A stretch of 64,000 nt of DNA from contig JAJTUQ010000002.1 in the NCBI GenBank assembly GCA_021399445.1, forward strand, positions 5,270,001-5,334,000, given 5' to 3'. Origin of the DNA: Xylogone sp. PMI_703. Its lineage: Eukaryota > Ascomycota > Leotiomycetes. Position 1 is the stretch's first letter. Every line of letters begins with the position of its first letter. The position numbers were made by a program, and so were the translations under genes. Positions 24,032 through 34,376 of the stretch are shown piece after piece. The notes beneath the pieces were generated by a model. That model did not search any database. It was not told the DNA's origin and worked only from the letters and a program-made list of their open reading frames with translations.

Positions 24032-25236
24032 ATGGTTTTATTAAATGTAATTATATACGTAATACAAAGATTTCCATAAATTTTGTAGTCCTTTGATGAT
24101 CTCGAATTCTCAGGTTCGGCGCTAATGAACACCTAATCATAGCATTCGATTACTTCCCTGACCCTGATGGTCTTGTTCCAGTAAAACCTAAACTTGCCGT
24201 TTTATGAACCCAGCATTCTCTCCTAAGTTCTCAATCCAGCCCTGGCTCATCAGCCATCGTCAACACCATCAGACTTGACCTTAGACGTGGGGAGGTCTCC
24301 AGAATAGTTATTTCACTGCTTCGTTAGCAAGTTGGGCTAGTTATGCTACAATAAACCTGGTGGAGACACGGTAACAGCTTTTATTATGGTACAGTTGCCA
24401 GCTATCCAGTATTCACCTTCAAAGAGCGGAAGATGATAAAACGATTATTGAAGGAGGAAGGGGTTATAAAGCACATTAGTGAACAGATAATTAAATCTGC
24501 ATCCCTAAGGAATAGGAGAAGAAACCAGTGAGGAGTTGTTTGTCCTAAGCCCTTGGTACAACTCCCTTGGCCGGTGAAAATGTCTCACTTTTTGCAAAAC
24601 AACTGTATTTCCATTTCTGATAACTCGGTTGAATTATACAAGATGATGTTAAATACTTCGTTAGAGATTCCTACTTACTAATAACTAAGTCATTAAAAAT
24701 GGAAACATAATTGTCGTGTAAAAAGTGAGCCACCGGCCAAGAGGATAGCTATTATGTTTTCTGTGATAATTTCCCTTCAAGTCCAAGATAACGAGATAAT
24801 ATTAAAGGGTAATGTTAGACAGTTTAACTTTATTAGGCTATCAGGATCTAAGGTGAGAAAATATATATTCCTCGAAGCCAAAAAAAAAAATTGGTAGCTT
24901 CTCTTTGATTGACCATCTTCATCAAACTTTAGCTGCCCAAAGTGACGTGAGAATCGCGTGGGCCCACCAACCGCACATCAAAGCAGTATCGAACCATGGG
25001 TGCCACTAGAACCAGATTAGTACGTATTTTTAGAGTGAATTAGATGCGGAACCTTTTCTAACCCCATAACCTCATCCAACTGAGGAAATATTCAAAATGC
25101 TGTCTCGTAAGGCTCCCTATCAAGCGGATTGGACATCAGTCTCCTCTTGCAAGCAACGTCACATCCATTAGATATATTCTCTTTATATATCGCAATATAG
25201 GGATATTAGTTAGCTTCAAAGCCGTATCACTGTTCT
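24032..25236. other. Intergenic stretch holding the MITE
   Basis: Apart from the inverted-repeat element at 24563-24744 I see nothing supportable in these 1.2 kb of AT-rich DNA. Confidence 0.45.
24563..24744. mobile_element. Probable MITE with about 65-base terminal inverted repeats
   Basis: The left arm starts near CTTGGCCGGTG (24566-24576) and the right arm ends with its complement CACCGGCCAAG (24731-24741). Inward both arms share CTCACTTTTT and TTTCCATTT with roughly three quarters identity over about 65 bases. The whole is about 180 bases with no coding capacity. The form fits a non-autonomous Tc1/mariner-like element. A clear target-site duplication could not be fixed. Confidence 0.7.
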
Positions 25237-26077
25237 ATGGAATCTCGTATGGAATCTGGTGTTGGTATTGAAGGGTTATCCAATGCGGAAGCTACGATTC
25301 ACTTTACAAACTCACCGAACTTTAGACACACCATACAAAATTTCTTTGATAGTGCTTGGAATCATGATTCAATTTGTGACCACACTATTCTCATTAACGG
25401 GTTCCCTATCGACAACTTTCCCAGTTATGATTACGACGACGATAAACCATTACTCCCTCGACATGGCAAAATATTATATTTTGAAGACTCGAAAGCGTTG
25501 TTTATTACCATGGTTTCCGTAGCACATACAAGAGCAAGCCGCATGTTTGCTAGATTCTTGGACCAGAGACTTGCGGCTATGAATTTCCTTGAGGAATTTC
25601 TCCCAGCTGGAAATGGGCTACGTGAAAAGCGTCAAAAAGGAGCCTGATGAATCATGGACGCCGGCCAACAAAAATTACATTACACTGGCCGTAGAGGTGG
25701 GAGTCTCAGAATCAGAAAGGGGATCGACCCTAGATGCGAGGCCATGGCTCGAGCACACAGAGTCGCACGTGGCCCAAGTTGTTACAATTAGGATTGGACG
25801 GCGGCAGCCGGAGGTGCGTGTTAGCATTTGGGAACTCAGACCGGGACAGGGAGCCAACCAGCAGCCTGCAGTCACAGAAGTGCAGCGGGTCAATATCTCC
25901 CTCGTAGACGAGCGACCAGTAGCTAACGGCACAATCACTCTCTCTTTTGAGAAGTTGTTGGAGCGGAGGCCAAGGCCTGGGATGGCGGAGAAGAACTTGG
26001 TTCTCTCGGCACGAGAATTGGGTGAGCTTGCTCAGATCGTATGGAAGGTGATGCGATTTATACAAACAGACGAATAA
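25237..26077 (+). pseudogene. Frameshifted PD-(D/E)XK nuclease-like protein of an expanded fungal family
   Basis: Two overlapping frames form one protein: residues from ATG 25237 to about 25580 in one frame, then from about 25589 to the stop at 26077 in the next. The join lies near GAATTTCTCCCAGCTGG at 25590-25606, where one extra base would explain the shift; there is no intron of usable length. The second part has the features I associate with a multicopy leotiomycete family: KKEPDESWTPAN, then ITLAVEVGVSES, then ARPWLEHTESHVAQVVTIRI. The spaced EPD and EVG acidic residues resemble a PD-(D/E)XK core. Function is unknown. Nuclease activity is only inferred, and the break suggests it is dead. 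Confidence 0.6.
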
Positions 26078-26361
26078 GGGGAGGTATCGGTGACTACTTT
26101 GTCAGACCTGTGGTTGCTCTGCTTCGCAAGAAAGCTTCGAAGAGGTCCTGCCCAACTGCAGGTAACAATATACATGATGGTAGAGAAATTTAGATATTAA
26201 GTTTCAGGATTACATTAAATGTAGCCCTATCGAGCTGCACCCGAAACCTTGTAGTTGAGTCATACTCTATATTGCACCCTTTATAGATTCGTGACCCATT
26301 GCGAGATAGCGTTTCAATTATAGAATTATAGAGCTATACTAGCTACCTAGTTTCTAATATG

Positions 26362-27258
26362 CTATCCTTGCAAAGAGTATCCAACATCCCTAGACTGCTC
26401 ACCCAGCTTCACCAGTCTGGCTCGCATACCTTCTGCTCTCTTCTTTTCTTCTGGACTTAGGATATCAAGATCAATTTGCTCAATCCATTCCTTCACTCCG
26501 TGTTGTAGGACATTTCTAGCTCTATGGTTACCACCTTGTACATGACCAACACTTCCATGAAGCGTCATTCTTTCCGTATTGCTGCTATAGGAACCTCGAT
26601 GCAGTATGTTATTATTGTAGAAAACAATATCCCCAGGGCGTTGTTTGACAACAATTTGTCCAGGCATTTCCTTCTCGAGTGGGTCAGCGGCACGCTCTAC
26701 ATCGGTTCTCGCTCTAAGGTGTGATTTTGGCACAACAATCAGACTAGAATCGTCGTAGAGCGCTAGATTCCACTGTGCGTGCCAAGCAGGCTTGGAAAGC
26801 CTCTCCATCTCCTCTTCCGCTGTTGCGGTAGCAGGAATATCATCCCGATGCCAGGTCAATTCAAAATCTCGATCAGGCCTCGTAAGGAGATTAAACAATT
26901 CCATAACGAGCTCATCATCTCCGCACTGGAGTAATTCTTTGGTTGGATTTATAACAGCATCAGAGAAGTACGTCTTCACAAAGACTTCATGTTCTGGCAG
27001 TTCGGGATGCATCAGAAGCTGCACACCCCATATGCCTTTGGCAGCAGGGTTAGGACTAGATATGTCCCAAGGTGGAAATTGCTTTGGTAGAGTGCGAACA
27101 TTTTTCCAATGCCCTTCACGTGCGAACTTTACTGTTGATTGTGCCGCTTCTCGAAGTCGAGTGAGTTGTTCAGCACTCAAGACAGAAGGCACAACAACAA
27201 ATCCGTCTCTGTTGAGCGATTCTAGCAGTGAAGATGTGAGAGGCGTTGCTGATCCCAT
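26362..27258 (-). CDS. PhyH-type Fe(II)/2-oxoglutarate dioxygenase
   Basis: Single-exon protein of 298 residues in the phytanoyl-CoA dioxygenase family, which hydroxylates small molecules using iron, oxygen and 2-oxoglutarate. The N-terminal LNRDGFVVVPSVLSAEQL is the usual opening of the fold. The metal triad is visible: His and Asp in LTWHRDD, and the distal His in NNILHRGSYSSN; an Arg for 2-oxoglutarate follows in TERMTLHGS. There is no signal peptide, so it is probably cytosolic. The substrate cannot be told from sequence. Many fungal members act in secondary metabolism, but no cluster surrounds this one. Confidence 0.9.
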   Translation of the reverse strand: MGSATPLTSSLLESLNRDGFVVVPSVLSAEQLTRLREAAQSTVKFAREGHWKNVRTLPKQFPPWDISSPNPAAKGIWGVQLLMHPELPEHEVFVKTYFSDAVINPTKELLQCGDDELVMELFNLLTRPDRDFELTWHRDDIPATATAEEEMERLSKPAWHAQWNLALYDDSSLIVVPKSHLRARTDVERAADPLEKEMPGQIVVKQRPGDIVFYNNNILHRGSYSSNTERMTLHGSVGHVQGGNHRARNVLQHGVKEWIEQIDLDILSPEEKKRAEGMRARLVKLGEQSRDVGYSLQG

Positions 27259-27932
27259 CTTTTCTTAGCGAACTCTTAGCACTTGACTTTTATGATAGCT
27301 TTACTGAATAGAAGCTATGTCAACTGCAGAGAAAGTGTGAGTTTGACAGATTTCGAATGGGCCTCTTTGAATGCAAAACTCCGAAGCTTTGGGTGTCCTA
27401 GCCCGGTACAATATGATATTCCTCAAAGTGTAAATTTGGTTTAAGAAACACCTTGATCTCGTATCGACCTAGTGTCCCAGTTGGGAATTATTGGCAATCT
27501 TTGCACGCACATGACAGGGTTTATCGAATGTAATGTAACATTGACCCCACTGACCCTACAGCCGTCAAAATGGGGTGGTCCGGATTCACGGCACAGGTAG
27601 CTAACAACAAACCCCATTGATTGTTCATCAGGACGTTATTACGTTATTCTAAACCGACGTTATAATTGCGTAATTTATTGATTTTGTTAAAAGGCAGGGA
27701 AATGCTACAATCTCCAATACTTACTATAATTTCGTAAGCCCGTGTAAGATCGCGTTCTCATCGTTGATGTTAGGCTGTCGTACACACTCTAGGTTGACGG
27801 CGGGCTACGTAACAAGAATCACATTCATACGTAGGCAGACTTCAGTTTTTGTACATCAAATCACCTTTTTAAGGAGAATACGTAGATTATATTTCCAGTA
27901 AGGTGGCTCTTATAGCAAAGAATGTACTAAAG
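27259..27932. other. Intergenic, nothing recognised
   Basis: Upstream of the PhyH gene and downstream of the GH27 gene. No gene, repeat or RNA is supported. Confidence 0.4.
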
Positions 27933-29555
27933 CTACCAGAGTTCAACTCCACTGGGTAATGCAATCACCTGTTCATTTGTCCTGACCCCACACAAAGTCG
28001 TCATAACAGCTCCATCATTCTCCGTCAAGCACATTCTCGAAGAACTAGGCTTGAGGTTTCCCGAGAAATAGTATTTCCAGTGCTGCGTCGAACTAAAGCC
28101 GCAGGCAGTCATTGTGGCTGTGCCGTTGATGCCACCATCAGTAAGACATTCGGTTGTGCTCAACAGACTTCTCACTGTTCCATCCAAAGGAGTCTGCCAG
28201 ACCTGTGCATCACTCCCCTTGCAGGCGCTCCAGCTGACAGTGCCATTCCTTGAAGAAGTGAGGCAATTCAGGGAGTAAGTGTTGAAGATCATTCCTGTCG
28301 GTACGGTTTCGATCGGAGTGTTGAGAGTTTGGATTCTGAATATTGCCGTTCCGTGGGAAGGCACATCAACAGCTGTTATTTCCTTAGATACGTGACTCAG
28401 CGATCCTGTCCAGAGATCCTTGACTCGATAAGGCACAGACTTGTTTGATACTATTCCAATTCGCGAGAAAGGTACTATCAGGTTGGCAGTACAATTGCCT
28501 TTGTTAAGAACCGTGAGAAGTCGATCTCCGCCAGCGAGGTCTTTTGTGAGGACATCCCACGTCTCGTCTTGGCTAACTAATGTTGCTTGCAGACCGAGAG
28601 GATCTTGATCAATGGCGATAATATCAGTATTTGTCAAATAAGCAATTTCCTCCTCTGTCAGATCTACTACATGAGCGCTGATGATGAGGGGTGCAGCTAG
28701 AGAGGACCATAGCGCGAAATGTGACTTCTTTTCGGCCAGTGTGTAGTTCGCATGGTCAACGTTTAAGAAGTCTGGGTCGTTGAAATAGCCTGGCCGTGCA
28801 TATCGAGCCAATAGATTCTGTTCCCCATAGTTAAACATGATGCTGTCCCATCCAGTAATGTTAGGCCAGTAGAGTGTGGAGTTCCAGACGAGAGTATCCC
28901 TTGAATGACGAGCGAGCTGACCAAATTTAGGAACCCAATCCATTACAGAATACCAGTCAGTAAGATTAGGTACCGAGGCAAAGTAAGCTGGCGCAGACTG
29001 TGAGAAAATGAGAGGTTGTTCCAGGTTCTCAAGCACTTCGTGCCAATGCCCATATATTTGCTTATATGTCTCCTCAGTGCCGTCAGGTACGTTGCAGCCA
29101 TCTAGCTTCAGATAATCTACGCCCCATGATGCAAAAGTAGATGCATCCAACGCTTCATGCCCGAGGGAAGCCGTATAACCTCCGCATGTCACATTTCCAG
29201 CATCTGAATAAATTCCCAAACTAAAACCGCGTTCGTGCATGTAGTTTGCCAACCAAGGTATCCCGTTCGGAAACTTTTCAGGATCCCACTGAAGAGATCC
29301 ATTGGCTGCGCGCTCATTCAACATCCAACAGTCATCCAAATTCAGACGATTATAACCAGCCTTTTGAAGACCAGAAGAGAGCATGAAATCGGCTGTCGAG
29401 GTGAATAGGGACTGATTAAGTGCGCAGAAAGTGACAGACCAGTCATTATACCCCATAGGCGGTGTCGGTAGAAGGACCGGATTTCGAGGTTTCGCGCCAG
29501 TTAAGCCCCACAGGCTCATCAGAGCCACCAGGGATGTTATTCTTTGCGAAGACAT
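27933..29555 (-). CDS. Secreted GH27 alpha-galactosidase with C-terminal ricin-like domain
   Basis: Retaining alpha-galactosidase that removes terminal alpha-galactose from galactomannan and raffinose sugars. One exon, 540 residues, about the size of Aspergillus AglA. A signal peptide (LVALMSLWGLTGA) leads to the GH27 barrel (PPMGYNDWSVTFC, NLDDCWM). The nucleophile Asp sits in DYLKLDGCN and the acid/base Asp in RPGYFNDPDFL. After the beta-sandwich domain (AIFRIQTLN) a C-terminal beta-trefoil of about 110 residues shows the repeated CLT/QxW pattern (NCLTSSRNG, AQVWQTP, ECLTDGG, QHWKYY, MCLTENDG), a ricin-B/CBM13-like module. Eight or more N-glycosylation sequons fit secretion. Confidence 0.95.
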   Translation of the reverse strand: MSSQRITSLVALMSLWGLTGAKPRNPVLLPTPPMGYNDWSVTFCALNQSLFTSTADFMLSSGLQKAGYNRLNLDDCWMLNERAANGSLQWDPEKFPNGIPWLANYMHERGFSLGIYSDAGNVTCGGYTASLGHEALDASTFASWGVDYLKLDGCNVPDGTEETYKQIYGHWHEVLENLEQPLIFSQSAPAYFASVPNLTDWYSVMDWVPKFGQLARHSRDTLVWNSTLYWPNITGWDSIMFNYGEQNLLARYARPGYFNDPDFLNVDHANYTLAEKKSHFALWSSLAAPLIISAHVVDLTEEEIAYLTNTDIIAIDQDPLGLQATLVSQDETWDVLTKDLAGGDRLLTVLNKGNCTANLIVPFSRIGIVSNKSVPYRVKDLWTGSLSHVSKEITAVDVPSHGTAIFRIQTLNTPIETVPTGMIFNTYSLNCLTSSRNGTVSWSACKGSDAQVWQTPLDGTVRSLLSTTECLTDGGINGTATMTACGFSSTQHWKYYFSGNLKPSSSRMCLTENDGAVMTTLCGVRTNEQVIALPSGVELW

Positions 29556-29650
29556 TGCGAGATGGTGGTGACGAGAGATACAGTCACTTCCAAACTCTAC
29601 TGACTTCTAAGGAAACCTCAGGTGTTGAGGTACATGGGTTATTTATCCAG

Positions 29651-29659
29651 CTTTATATA
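29651..29659 (-). promoter_or_regulatory. TATA box of the GH27 gene
   Basis: TATATAAAG on the minus strand, 96 bases upstream of the ATG at 29555; a good consensus at a usual distance. Confidence 0.55.
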
Positions 29660-29660
29660 G

Positions 29661-30761
29661 CTGAGTCCCCCGCTAACTCACATCTCAGCTATCCCAAGTT
29701 GTCCAGGGTCTATCAAATCAATATTTCTTGCCATGGCTACCTTATCAGTTACGGGGCTAAGGACAATATTAACCAGGCAATAAAACCCCGCATGTTGATC
29801 TGTAACCTGTCGGTGAGGAAGAGAAGTGGGATGCAGAGCCAATGCAGAGTTATATCGGTCACCGTCACTATCCCTGCTACAAACGATACTTATGGCATGT
29901 AAGGTAACCAAATCGCATACGAAGTAACTACGAGCTAGTGTGCAAGGGTTAATCCGTAATGTGGAGAGTCGGACAACGCCTTACCGAGCCTGATTCGTGA
30001 GCTTACTGTTGCTAGACAAGCCCTTAAGCCCCTTCGAGTGGATCTTTGGCTGCCCCAGACCTGGCGATGAGCTCACAAACGTAATGTAACATTAAAACAT
30101 TGGCTTTTACCGAATATGGCCTACCTGTTAATTCGTAAGTATCTCGGTCTTTTGAATTTAACACTCAAGCCGTTTAGGGAATAGTAATCATCTAAAAGTG
30201 TACTCTAGAACCATGCGCGACAGCTACCGTGTTATCCAGATCGCGAGATTTGGACAATCTATAAGCATAGGTAACATCGTGTCAGAACAGATATAGAGGA
30301 GTATAAACAGCCGTTTGAACTGGAGGTCCCCTTTTGGTCTGAGACATCGGTAACCAAGGATGGGTTGTTCATGCTTCCACCTTTTTCCACACTTGTTCGG
30401 TTGACTAAATGTTTTCTTTTGTTTCCTTCTGACTTTATTCCTCAAGAGTTCATACCCCCGAGTTATTTTTTCTAGAGTAGACCGTAAGGCAAACAAAGGT
30501 ACAGGGATATTCATAGATTTTATGTGTTGAAGCACTTGGGTTGAAAAGAGACTTATGAATATCATCACATTTGCCGAAAGTATAAGGTTAGAAATTGATA
30601 TATAATACCGAAACAGAAGTAGCGAGACAACTAGTTATCTTTGGTGAGACTGACATTATTTAGAAGTCCGTGGAAAATAGTTACCACCAGAGGAGGAACA
30701 TATGTGTGAGTAAGATAATAAATCTCTTATAATTAGATAAGCAGTACAAGTGGCATCAATT
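29661..30761. other. Intergenic, nothing recognised
   Basis: AT-rich. An open frame at 30224-30568 on the minus strand has no family features and was not accepted. Confidence 0.4.
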
Positions 30762-30907
30762 GGCATGATGCCGAGTGGTCTAAGGTGGTTAGTACCACTA
30801 TCGTTTCCTCCATGATAAACATCAACTAATAATTTACCAGGCGGTTTTAAGTTATTCTACATACACCGCTCTCGAGAGAGGCGTGGGTTCAAACCCCACT
30901 CATGTCA
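30762..30907 (+). tRNA. tRNA-Leu(TAA) with anticodon-loop intron and a second 53-nt insertion
   Basis: The acceptor arms GGCATGA (30762-30768) and TCATGTC (30900-30906) pair, with one G-T pair; the T arm GTGGG-TTCAAAC-CCCAC is perfect. The D arm GCCGAGTGGTCTAAGGT is the Leu type. The anticodon arm is GCGGT (30841-30845) with ACCGC (30865-30869); the loop gives TAA at 30848-30850, then a 12-nt intron (30852-30863) at the canonical 37/38 site. The variable arm holds CTCTCGAGAG. Between base 26 and the anticodon arm lie 53 extra nucleotides (30788-30840) starting GTTAGT and ending CAG. Base 9 seems absent. A T7 run at 30913-30919 is a Pol III terminator. It is either a functional gene with an unusual insertion or a damaged copy. 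Confidence 0.75.
30788..30840 (+). other. 53-nt GT-AG insertion inside tRNA-Leu
   Basis: Begins GTTAGT, has ACTAAT near position 30827 and ends TTTACCAG, the pattern of a fungal spliceosomal intron. Removing it restores normal spacing between the D arm and the anticodon arm. It also contains the small hairpin arm ACCAC. Splicing is not known for such a site. Confidence 0.5.
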
Positions 30908-30919
30908 ACACATTTTTTT

Positions 30920-31702
30920 GGAATTCTTTTGTCAAATAAAGTACTTCATACATGGCCTGTTAGATCACCGTTTAGAGTTCTGCACACGACTGCTTGAAGG
31001 TACTTTTATGCCATTCCAGGGCTCATACTAAAATATTATTCTTATGCCATTAGGGGGTTTGTAGAGGCGCTGATGGCAATGTATCCCAGCCGGAGAGCTG
31101 CAAGATGTATTATCAAACTCAGGCCACTCAGGCAAAGTCACGAGCTAAAACGGTAACAGTCATATCGTCTGCTTTGCTGACTGTGAAACACCGCACCTGT
31201 GATGGGTTTATAATTTAAGGAAATTAATTGAGCTAAGCACAAGGCTCTTATCTATTCTTAATTATTAGATAACTTGTATAATCACCGATTTTTAGACTTT
31301 GAACATTGAGGCTTGATATAACTCTGACAAAGGATCTTACAGCAGTGCGGCTACCTACAAGATAGGCCGTTGTAACAATGACATCTAGCTCTTGTCAAAG
31401 TTTCATTATACTGATGCATCATAACCTAGAGCTTCCTCCCATCTGTCATCATATATTAGCCAGATCCCACCATATCCGGTATTCCCGAGGCGTATATGTA
31501 AACCTCAACAATTTCTACATCGTGGAGCGAAGTTGAGAATAAATCTAGAGTAGAAACATGTGGAGTAATGATCCAACATTGGTTAACTCTGCAAACTCGT
31601 CAGGATAACGGACATGCGATTGTTGTATTTAAATATTGTTTTGTTAGCAATTTCTATAATCTATTGGTAATCCTATCTCAGATGATAAGGTACATAATTG
31701 TT
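30920..31702. other. Intergenic, nothing recognised
   Basis: AT-rich sequence downstream of the tRNA; no gene or repeat supported. Confidence 0.4.
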
Positions 31703-32878
31703 TCATTTTATGTAGGCCTCGTAGGACATAAGTCCCGTACCCTCCCGGCAGCCAATATACTCCGCTTCGAAATCGTCTGCTTTCAAAACGGCCAATTCTA
31801 CCATGAGCTTTATCTTACCCCTCCCATCACCAAGGGACCCTCCGGCCCGATACAAGTGCTCCATTCGTGAACGTCCCAGTCGATGATCACGAAATGCTTT
31901 ACCAGACGCCTCAAAATGTGCCATGTCAACGAAATACATGAACTGGCCCCCCTTTTGTGACTCAGGATTGACGGTTGTCCCTTCACCAATTGGAGCCAGT
32001 ATACGCGTATTCCTAAAGGACAACACTCCGTTTTCCCGGCGCTTCGTGTTGAGATGGTCAATCCAAGATGAGATATGGTCTGCAATTTTCTCACGCCAGA
32101 GATTATGTTCGAACTCATCTGCGCCTGTGTAGTCCTGATATTCATGGACCCAAAGAAGATTATCAATACCTCGCGGCAGATATACCCTTTCTTGTCGAAT
32201 TGGATTTTTTTGCTTAATATTAGGGTCATGTAGTTTGATGGTTTTGTTCTGGCCTGTTGTTTCAGACGTAGAGACGCTGTATTCCGATTGAAAAGGATCA
32301 TCGCTCCAATCTGGAAGACGCTCACGGTAGATACCCCAGTACTTCTTACGTTCAGCCACAGTATTAGTCGAGCTATACTCAAGATTCTGAAATGCTGATG
32401 CAGCTGCGAACCCGACTCGTATGGAGTTGCCCGTTGCATGCATGAATCGTCCGGGTGAGACTTGGAGCACCTCACGCCAGACACCCGCATCCCCATTTGA
32501 CGGAACATTTTCATTCCAGAAGCTCTGTACCGCTAATCCATTCCACCAAGCTTTGTGTATGCTGCTTTCAAACCAGTAAGTGACTATTACTATAGTGTGG
32601 TAGTCTAAGCCTGTAGTAGGATCCATTGGCTGGAGATGGTATTCTATGTGGGCAGCATTATCACGGAGTAAACTAGTCAAGCGCGTGAAATATGATATCT
32701 TCTCATCGGTAAGCTCAACGTACTGGATCCCAAATATTGCAAAAGTGCTATTTTTGCTATTTGGTGGTTGTGCCCAGAAAGGTAAGACGAGTACCATTGT
32801 GGAGGTTGGTATATCAGTAGGAATATACCCAGTTGTGATATGGTGAGCCAGGCTTGTTCTATGTTTCTTAGAATACAC
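31703..32878 (-). CDS. Haem-containing aldoxime dehydratase (phenylacetaldoxime dehydratase family)
   Basis: Converts aldoximes to nitriles by dehydration at a ferrous haem, the first step of the aldoxime-nitrile route. Single exon of 391 residues; a start at Met28 (MVLVLPFWAQPP) would give 364, nearer the usual 350-370. Family features are the N-terminal FAIFGIQY after a Pro/Trp-rich opening, YWFESSIHKAWW, the central RIGFAAASAFQN-like segment (written VGFAAASAFQNLEY here), and the C-terminal His-rich part FVDMAHFEASGKAFRDHRLGRSRMEHLY, where haem and catalytic His are expected. There is no signal peptide. No nitrilase or amidase lies next to it. The family call is good; the substrate is unknown. 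Confidence 0.85.
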   Translation of the reverse strand: MYSKKHRTSLAHHITTGYIPTDIPTSTMVLVLPFWAQPPNSKNSTFAIFGIQYVELTDEKISYFTRLTSLLRDNAAHIEYHLQPMDPTTGLDYHTIVIVTYWFESSIHKAWWNGLAVQSFWNENVPSNGDAGVWREVLQVSPGRFMHATGNSIRVGFAAASAFQNLEYSSTNTVAERKKYWGIYRERLPDWSDDPFQSEYSVSTSETTGQNKTIKLHDPNIKQKNPIRQERVYLPRGIDNLLWVHEYQDYTGADEFEHNLWREKIADHISSWIDHLNTKRRENGVLSFRNTRILAPIGEGTTVNPESQKGGQFMYFVDMAHFEASGKAFRDHRLGRSRMEHLYRAGGSLGDGRGKIKLMVELAVLKADDFEAEYIGCREGTGLMSYEAYIK

Positions 32879-33223
32879 AGATACAAAAAAGCTTAGAGAA
32901 ATAATACAAAGAGAAATCTCAAATACTGATATATATATCTAAAACAGAAATCTGATCGGAAATAATACTGTGTTATATATGTACAGCACAAAATTGAGCA
33001 TCATGTCTGACATATAAGTGTGTGTGTGAAAGCACGTCTAATTGCCATTTTAATTCGGATATAATATTGGTATTAATAATAGCAAGATTCTAGGCCGGTT
33101 CACATAACGGAAACTTATTTTTTCCAATTTGTTTTCAATGGAGTCTTGTTAAATAGTTGTGTATGAGAGTGGCAAGTGCTCGTTAAACCCGCTAAACTCG
33201 CTAAAAGGTGATTGATTTAATCA
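32879..33223. other. AT-rich spacer
   Basis: Upstream of the aldoxime dehydratase start; contains a short TGTGTGTG run near 33021. Nothing else seen. Confidence 0.4.
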
Positions 33224-33548
33224 GTGTTTAATGTACGATCTGGACGTGCTACTGCTCCGCCAAATAAGGAGTTCTTTACGGAGCCATACGTAAGTGCAAT
33301 TGATCAAGCTTCTAATGGGCGCAGGTTTTGTATCTCTCATAAGGGATATATGATTTTAGCACCAGCATTTACAGGATTTGGAAATATGGTGTGCATTCTT
33401 CTGGATGGCCAGACACCGCTCATCTTACGAGATAAAGGCGATCATTGGCTTGGTTGGTTCTTGTTACGTCCATGGAATAATGGATGGTAGAGCAATCCTA
33501 GAGCAGCAGACGAGCAAATACAAGCTTCGAGACTTCACTCTCCGTTAG
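33224..33548 (+). pseudogene. C-terminal scrap of a HET-domain protein, frameshifted
   Basis: HET proteins act in fungal self/non-self recognition. The frame at 33224-33460 encodes the family C-terminal block GRRFCISHKGYMILAPA, then GNMVCILLDGQTPLILR. Near 33443, after GDHW, the family continues in another frame as LVGSCYVHGIMDGRA, ending RDFTLR-stop at 33546-33548. So there is a frameshift and no HET domain proper upstream. It is a dead fragment of about 100 codons. Confidence 0.75.
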
Positions 33549-34376
33549 AGTAAGTATACATTGCTCATCAACTGAACTTTCACTATACCTAGCATAACAG
33601 CTTTCATTTGTATTGGTCGAGATCTCTAACCCATAGTTTACTAATCCCTTAGAGTCATCGTACAAAGTCAAGGTATAAAGGAGTGATAAGTAATGTTCGA
33701 TAAATTAAAAATAAACTATAATACAGAGACACTAATCTGATAGAGAATGGGAACCTCCTTACTTGCATATTCCTTCCAATCATGTTCGTTTCCGCTCTTC
33801 TTTTGGCTCGGGAAGGCAATCCAGACAAGTAAATATCTTTTTGCTAAAAATAGAACCTGGTGCTCAAGGCAAAGAAAAGAAACAAGTTGAAACCGATACT
33901 TCTAATACTAGCCACCATATTCAAGATAGGTGGATTTTAGTGAGGTCTTCTATCTCCAAGGAGTCGTCCCAACCCCGCCCTGCCATGAGGCGGGGAATAA
34001 TAGCTGGGCTTAACCAGCTTGCTTGTTGCCGATGTAGTCCGGAAGGTTTCGGCGGTGGATTTACTATAACCCGCGCGCGGATTCCCTACCACACGACACC
34101 CGAATAGCCAAGTTCGAAAAAGTAAAAAGTATTATCCAACATAGTTTGGTTGGTAATTCCTTTGCAACTGCAGTATTGGAGAATAAATTTTATTATTTTT
34201 TTTGGAATATTCTTCGTTATCTGTTGTTGTTGTAAAACCCGGAATAATGCAATGTATGCAAATACAGGGAGTTCAAATGGGGTTAGATTCAGTTCTTATT
34301 GTGGAAGCGATAGAGTGGGCGTAACTATAACGCCGGCTAGAGCATACAGGAATAGAGCTTTGCGATTAGAAGCATG
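33549..34376. other. Intergenic, nothing recognised
   Basis: A GC-rich patch at about 33965-34105 sits in otherwise AT-rich DNA and opens a frame without family features. Confidence 0.35.
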
